From Galaxea fascicularis (taxonomy: Eukaryota; Cnidaria; Anthozoa; Scleractinia; Euphylliidae): DNA of 64,000 nt. The stretch lies in assembly GCA_948470475.1 (NCBI GenBank), contig OX419337.1, positions 20,578,806 through 20,642,805 of the forward strand. The letters are read 5' to 3'. The notes beneath the pieces were generated by a model. That model searched no databases. It was not told where the DNA came from and was given only the letters and a program-made list of their open reading frames with translations. The position numbers and the translations under genes are program-made. This document shows positions 59,780 through 64,000 of the stretch, piece by piece (positions within the stretch are counted from its first letter, which is position 1; the number at the start of each line of letters is the position of its first letter).

Positions 59780-62601
59780 TTAAGGCTCAAATCGTTCTAG
59801 CTGAACACGAGTGCTCTACTAATTGGGGAGACTGTAAATCAAATAAACTCTAAATTAATTCAAAGCAAATTAAATGTTGGTTTTTGAGGAGAGGGGAAAA
59901 CGGCGAAGTACCCGGAGAAAAACCTCTCGGAGCAGAGTAGAGAACCAACAAACTCAGCCCACTTATGACGTCGAGTCTGGGAATCGAACCCAGGACACAT
60001 TGGTGGAAGGCGAGCGCTCTCACCACTGCGCCAACCCTGCTCCCCTCTGACTTTCAACAATGCATGGTCACCTTATTTTGCTGAACAAAATAAACTTCAA
60101 ATTTCCCTTTGTAAGATTTGACGTTTGCTTGCTTTTTCCCAGATGTTATCCCTGAAAGTAGCCCAGTGTCACCTTCGTCAGTGCCTTTACCATCGGCTCC
60201 TCCACCGTCATCATCTAAGGCAGGGGCCAAGAAGAAAGAGAATGGAGAAATGAAGGTGATGTCAGTGAGTAATCCAACACCTGAACAGCAACAACTTCAA
60301 CAACAGGCACAGCAGTATTATCATCAACAACAACTCTATTATCAACAGCAACAGGTGAGCTGTCACTTTACTGTCAAAACTCTTTGACCTACAGCTGTAG
60401 GTCAAGTGCTGTACTTCACATGAGGCAAACTCAACTCAGCCTACTAGTTAATAAGAAGTATGGTGCTTGACCCAAGTAAGTTTGACTGCCTTTATTTGGA
60501 CTGACTGGGAAGGCATTTTTCTTTGCCAGCCAGGCGGGAATAACAGCTGAAGACAGAGTTTGGTTCAAACACTGATCTTCACATGAGCTGAGCGAATGCA
60601 TGATAATGTCATTGAATAAGTCGACCTTGATGTTTATTGTATTATCTAGTGAAGTCACATGTAGGCTGGGTTAAGTTTGATGTTTGACTCAATAGGGAAG
60701 CTGACCTAATATGGGTCAACCAGTACAGCATTTGACCTGGGGCTTGGAGTTGTGAAATTGTGTTCTGAAACTTGAGTGGGGATTCCTTTCTGAAAGTTAT
60801 ATTTTAAATGTACCAAGACTTTAAATATCTGTTGCCTGTTGTGTTTTGCGCGTTTAGTACTATGGGAGCTATGAACCACAACAATCCCATCAGCAACAAT
60901 ACTCCAAGCAATTTGCACAGGGTCAGCAAGAAGCACCACAGACATCCCAGCCACAGGATGAACAGGTCACGGAGCAGCAAACTACAAAAAAGGTTAAGAC
61001 AGTCTCTGAGAGTTATTTTGAAACAAGTATCATTTGAAACCAAAACCAAAACAATATAGTGATAAAAATTATAAGTAAGACCAATCATGACAGATGGAAA
61101 CCACTATAAACCAATCAAAAGTTGAAGCAATTGCATGTAACTGGTGCCAAGTATTGCAAATTGCGGGAGGCTGTGGGTTCAAAGCCCCGGGGGGACCAAT
61201 ACTCAGGGTCTTTAAATAACTGAGAAGAAAGTGCTTCCTTTGCAATAACATCTGCAAATGGTTAGACTTTCTAGTCTTCTCGGATAAGGACGATAAACCG
61301 GAGGTCCCGTCTCACAACTCTCCACAATTAATTCTGTGGGACGTTAAAGAACCACTAGGGACGTAACGAACCCTGGCTGTGACCACCCCTGGTGCTGACC
61401 TGTGTCTCGGGCCCGCAGTAATTGGCGCTCGCTGTTGCGGTGTCCCTGCCAGCTTAGCGAAGTTAAATAAATAAATTGCATGATCAGTTTGCCCCTCATT
61501 TATTGGTGCTAGTTTAGTCATGTATTGAACTGTCAGCTCTGTACACAAAGTACAAACAGTAATTGAACTGTTTGCCGTCTTCAGGAGGACGAGCCAAAAA
61601 AGAAGCGGAAACGTCGTCACCGTGAGCCTTACTACTACGACGCTATGGATGATGACGAAAGCGAAAGTGAATCAGAGTCTGATTCAGAACCTGAACCTGC
61701 TCCCCCTGGGGAAGAAATGTCAGCAATGGAGACCGGAAAGGATGATGAACTGTTGCCTCCAGGGGTGGAGGCTGAGGCACCCAGCATTGATGATAACTTA
61801 CTACCACCGGGTGAGTTAACGCCGCATGTTTGAGCAAAATTTGCTAATTTGCAAAATTAGAGTAACTTTGTTGACAGGCTATCCAAATTCTCGGATGATA
61901 ATCAATCATGTGCACAATCCTCTTGGGGGAACTTTATGCGTGTTCCCCAGAGCATTGCATACACGTACTTATGAAAGCCTTTTCATGCCCTGCTGATCGA
62001 CCAAAACTGTTGCCTAGTAATACTTCGCTAATGAAAGTGGATCATTTGATCAAAGATTTTATCAACCGCACTACACAGATCTCCTCTTCTTTATTGTTGG
62101 CTGTTGGCTTTGTTGCTGGCTAGTTTTCGCTGGCAAAATGCCAACATGTATGTTGTACATGTACAACATGTATATAGCTTGTACAGCATGTGGGGCCATG
62201 TCAAAACTTACTGAATGGGCTGTGATGTAGCCTGAATACAGGCCTAAGAAACAAAAGACCATGGATATCCATAATTTTATTATGTGGGCATGAGCAAGCA
62301 CGCACAAATGACAAGCATTGCCATTGTCTCGTCAGGTGTAGATGCGCCAAAGCCCGGTGAAGTGGAAACAAATATGCAACTTCCAACAAGTTCATCGAAT
62401 TCCGAAAAGCAGCCAAGTGCCTCAACATCTGAAAGTAAACCAGGTATGAAACAGTATACCATTGCCAGCACCACACAACTTTTTTCCTTTGTTGTCACCA
62501 TCAGTTTCGGCAGTCTGTGCGAGTGATAAAGTTGCAAGAAACAGGACGAAAACGTCAAGGTGATGATGGTGGTTTTGGTAGTGGTGATGGTTGTGATGAT
62601 G

Positions 62602-62635
<34 letters not shown>

Positions 62636-62990
62636 TGATGACGATGACAATGTGAAAGTAGATGATGACGGTGATGATGATGATGATGATGACACTGACA
62701 ATTGTGAAGACGATGACGATGATGGCAGTGGTGGCAGCAGTTGTGGTGATGATGATGATGATGACGATGACGATAAGATGACGATGATGGTGATGATGAT
62801 GATGATGACAACTTCTCTGTTGTGCAAGTTAGCAATAAATAATTTTTGACTGTTCGCTTCATCGTTATAGATTCTGGTGAGCCCGCTGTTGGGTCCAGCC
62901 AGCCGGAGACGAGTACAACCAGTACCAGTTTGGTATCAGAAGGAGGTTCAGCTGCTGCATTGAAAACGACTGTGGAACCAGAAACATCAG
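53854..62990 (+). CDS. SRRT: serrate RNA effector molecule (ARS2), 3' end outside the window
   Basis: Ten exons: 53854-54113, 55457-55594, 56066-56263, 57825-57994, 58365-58580, 60143-60354, 60858-60992, 61585-61810, 62336-62443, 62871-62990, all GT-AG with matching phases; 594 residues are visible. It starts [20 protein letters not shown] and has an RS/RD-rich arm ending MKRVRRDW. The SERRATE/Ars2 N-terminal domain follows ([43 protein letters not shown], then [16 protein letters not shown]). Next come low-complexity parts: Ser/Pro-rich, Gln/Tyr-rich, a basic [13 protein letters not shown] patch that may be a nuclear signal, and acidic Ser/Glu repeats. The RRM-like core, Mid domain and C2H2 finger must lie beyond 64000. 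ARS2 binds the nuclear cap-binding complex and directs transcripts to miRNA processing, 3' end formation or decay. Alternative splicing of the low-complexity exons is possible. Confidence 0.94.
54267..54376. mobile_element. short MITE in SRRT intron 1
   Basis: ACAGAATACCCGGCC at the left and GCGGCCGGGTATTCGGT at the right are inverted. It is about 110 bp and of the same family as 49423-49532. Confidence 0.7.
54925..55040 (+). repeat. SINE fragment (SRRT intron 1)
   Basis: ATGGGTTCAAACCCTGTTGA is a box-B-like tRNA remnant. It is followed by AGTCCTCAATTTTTTTCAGG and a CTTCTTTACATAATT tail. I recognise it as the 3' part of an abundant coral SINE; the box A part is missing or degraded. Confidence 0.6.
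56335..56556 (-). repeat. tRNA-derived SINE, copy 2 (SRRT intron 3)
   Basis: Same family as 48357-48580, colinear over the full 222 bp with about one difference in ten bases. The minus strand starts GGAGGCAGGATGGTCAAGTG and has box B as CAGGGTTCAAATCCC. It inserted antisense to SRRT, about 70 bp after exon 3. Confidence 0.85.
56765..56960 (+). repeat. imperfect direct repeat in SRRT intron 3
   Basis: A segment containing TATGGCATAAGTTGGGAGA occurs twice, at 56812-56830 and 56882-56900, with similar flanks (AGTCTCTGTCCAGGTGTACC-like before it, CTGTT after it). Local duplication with a period of about 70 bp. Confidence 0.6.
59748..59777 (+). repeat. (AAT)n microsatellite
   Basis: About ten ATA/AAT units in SRRT intron 5, immediately before a SINE insertion. 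Confidence 0.9.
59866..60046 (-). repeat. anthozoan tRNA-derived SINE (SRRT intron 5)
   Basis: The minus strand reads AGGGTTGGCGCAGTGGTGAG (box A) and CTGGGTTCGATTCCCAGAC (box B), then the body with GAGTTTGTTGGTTCTCTACT and CGAGAGGTTTTTCTCCGGGT, ending CCTCAAAAACCAACATTTAA. I recognise this as one of the commonest coral SINE types, nearly full length here. Confidence 0.9.
61140..61445 (+). repeat. dispersed repeat with box-B-like start (SRRT intron 7)
   Basis: GTGGGTTCAAAGCCCCGG starts a block that runs through ACTCAGGGTCTTTAAATAAC, GTTAGACTTTCTAGTC, GATAAACCGGAGGTCCCGTC and CTGTGGGACGTTAAAGAACC. An inverted truncated copy lies at 30340-30500. It is probably a SINE or SINE-like non-autonomous repeat. 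Confidence 0.75.
62140..62175. repeat. ACATGT-rich palindromic tract
   Basis: Repeated CAACATGTA/TGTACATGT units form a short self-complementary stretch in SRRT intron 8. Confidence 0.6.
62560..62810 (+). repeat. (GAT/GAC)n compound microsatellite (SRRT intron 9)
   Basis: About 250 bases made almost wholly of GAT, GAC and GGT triplets. It produces long artificial open frames (poly-Asp on plus, poly-Ser and poly-His on minus) but lies between a clear donor (62444) and acceptor (62870) of SRRT, so it is intronic. Confidence 0.9.
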
Positions 62991-63229
62991 GTAAAAGTAA
63001 CTCATAACTGTCAAGTGTTCGTATTTAACTATATCTTTGGATTTTTGTAATTTACTAATGTACACGTGGACCAGCTGCAAAGTTTAGTACTTCTTTTTGT
63101 TGTCTTCAGTCTAGAACAGCCATTGCGGCTTTCTCGGAATTCGAGGCAAAGTCTTTGTTCGTTGCCGTGTAAATGAAGTGGATACACAGAGCTTTTGCAT
63201 GCCCAATTTTATGAACTCTCTATGAATTG
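62991..63229 (+). other. SRRT intron sequence
   Basis: It follows the donor GTAAAAG at 62991. No further exon is seen up to the window end. Confidence 0.5.
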
Positions 63230-63440
63230 ATCCGACACGGCATCATCGTATTCAAAACTCTCCGTTTTCTCCCGTCCACGCGTATACGATAAGCCGGCGT
63301 TTTCAAAAATATCCAGTCTAGAGAGCGTATTCGAAAACCTCCGTTTTCAGTGACCGAGAACGCCGGTTACGTGTTGACGGAAGGCGAAAACGGAGAAAAA
63401 AATCTCCGCTTTCGAAAATATCCGGATACGTGTGGACGGG
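63230..63440. mobile_element. MITE-like repeat rich in CTCCGTTTTC/GAAAACGGAG
   Basis: An imperfect inverted structure: CTCCGTTTTCTCCCGTCCAC-type sequence at 63260-63280 pairs with AAAACGGAG and GTGTGGACGGGA near 63388-63440. The internal GCCGGCGTTTTC/GAACGCCGG pair also matches. A common type of small DNA-transposon derivative. Confidence 0.65.
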
Positions 63441-63446
63441 ACCAAA

Positions 63447-63571
63447 GGCCCGGTTCAAAAGTCGAACTTCACATGACTTGTGCCGAATCTAACGCAAATG
63501 AGAAAATATATTGTTTTCCCTCATTTGCATTAGATTTGGCACATGTGAAGTTCAACGTTTGAACCGGGTCC
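63447..63571. mobile_element. foldback MITE
   Basis: GGCCCGGTTCAAAAGTCGAA at the left pairs with TTCAACGTTTGAACCGGGTC at the right. The arms continue through CTTCACATG and TAACGCAAATGAG, leaving a short AT-rich loop. 125 bp in all. Confidence 0.85.
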
Positions 63572-64000
63572 AAGAAACGAGAACGCCATAAAACAATGGC
63601 CTTAATGAGCAAAAACAATCGCTCTGCACGTGCGTTTTACTTTTCTTTGCCGGCCTCTGCAAACAACAACGTCAAATGACCACATTTCGAGAATGTGAGC
63701 GATCGCGGCAAATTTTTCTGTCTTCAGTCTTACTTTAACACCGTTCAAAGCAATTTAGTCCCCAGACAATTCGCCAGCATTTTCCATTTTAAACAAACTA
63801 GAATAATCACGAAAGGGTTAGAAAAATGGGAGGTTACATTTTGAAATGACTTTTTCGTTGCTACCGCCGTCGTTGCTGCTAAAGCTTCCTATTGACCACT
63901 TGACGTTTATGAATTCACAACTTGCACAATACCACAATGCAATCTGTTTTGGGGGGTTCTTTAAATAAAAACAATACAAGTTATTTACTCTTGGGACTGT
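63572..64000. other. end of window, no feature
   Basis: Presumed SRRT intron. No exon, splice pair or named repeat is supported. Confidence 0.35.

Noticed and set aside
483..60046. True tRNA genes
   Set aside because: All box A/box B pairs seen (483-556, 48580, 56556, 60046) continue into SINE bodies or fail to form acceptor stems.
62517..62849. Long Asp-rich plus frame and Ser/His-rich minus frames
   Set aside because: All are translations of one GAT/GAC microsatellite lying between a clear SRRT donor and acceptor.
1..64000. CRISPR arrays, operons, phage or plasmid features
   Set aside because: No regularly spaced repeats, and the genes are spliced and metazoan, so a prokaryotic system is not expected.

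Overview
The window reads as nuclear DNA of an animal, most likely an anthozoan cnidarian of the reef-coral type. Evidence: AT-rich sequence, short exons bounded by GT-AG introns, conserved metazoan housekeeping genes, and dense small transposons and tRNA-derived SINEs of kinds I recognise from coral genomes. There is no bacterial-style gene packing, CRISPR array, rRNA or organellar block. The organism assignment is inference, because no search was run.

Layout. 1-2.7 kb: little recognisable apart from a tRNA-like SINE relic and a G-run. 2.7-6.5 kb: a family of transposon-like units; two copies lie head to head and form a 2.5 kb palindrome around an AT microsatellite, and a third, diverged copy follows. 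6.8-14 kb: three diverged direct copies of a non-coding unit surround an intronless class A GPCR gene (8386-9318, minus). 15.8-16.9 kb: two small inverted-repeat transposons. 16.96-25.56 kb (minus): a spliced gene for a two-SH3-domain adaptor, resembling Dlish. 25.6-40 kb: mostly non-coding, with MITEs, a LINE reverse-transcriptase relic and a G/C-tract-bounded repeat. 40.0-41.9 kb (minus): a 5'-truncated Penelope-like retroelement with reverse transcriptase and GIY-YIG domains and, just downstream of the stop codon, a complete hammerhead ribozyme fold. 43.3-44.5 kb: an inverted-repeat element with a probable 8 bp target duplication that carries a HIRAN-like coding segment.

47.9-63 kb is the gene-rich part and concerns RNA biology: POLR2K (minus, three exons; shared RNA polymerase subunit), LAS1L (minus, two exons; pre-rRNA ITS2 endonuclease) and SRRT/ARS2 (plus, ten exons visible, running out of the window; cap-binding-complex partner). 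LAS1L and SRRT are head to head with 338 bp between start codons, so a shared bidirectional promoter is likely. Introns and spacers are full of SINEs, MITEs and microsatellites.

The most interesting signals are the hammerhead ribozyme on the Penelope element, the HIRAN-carrying transposon, the large palindrome, and three consecutive hairpins in the LAS1L intron that share a loop sequence although their stems differ.
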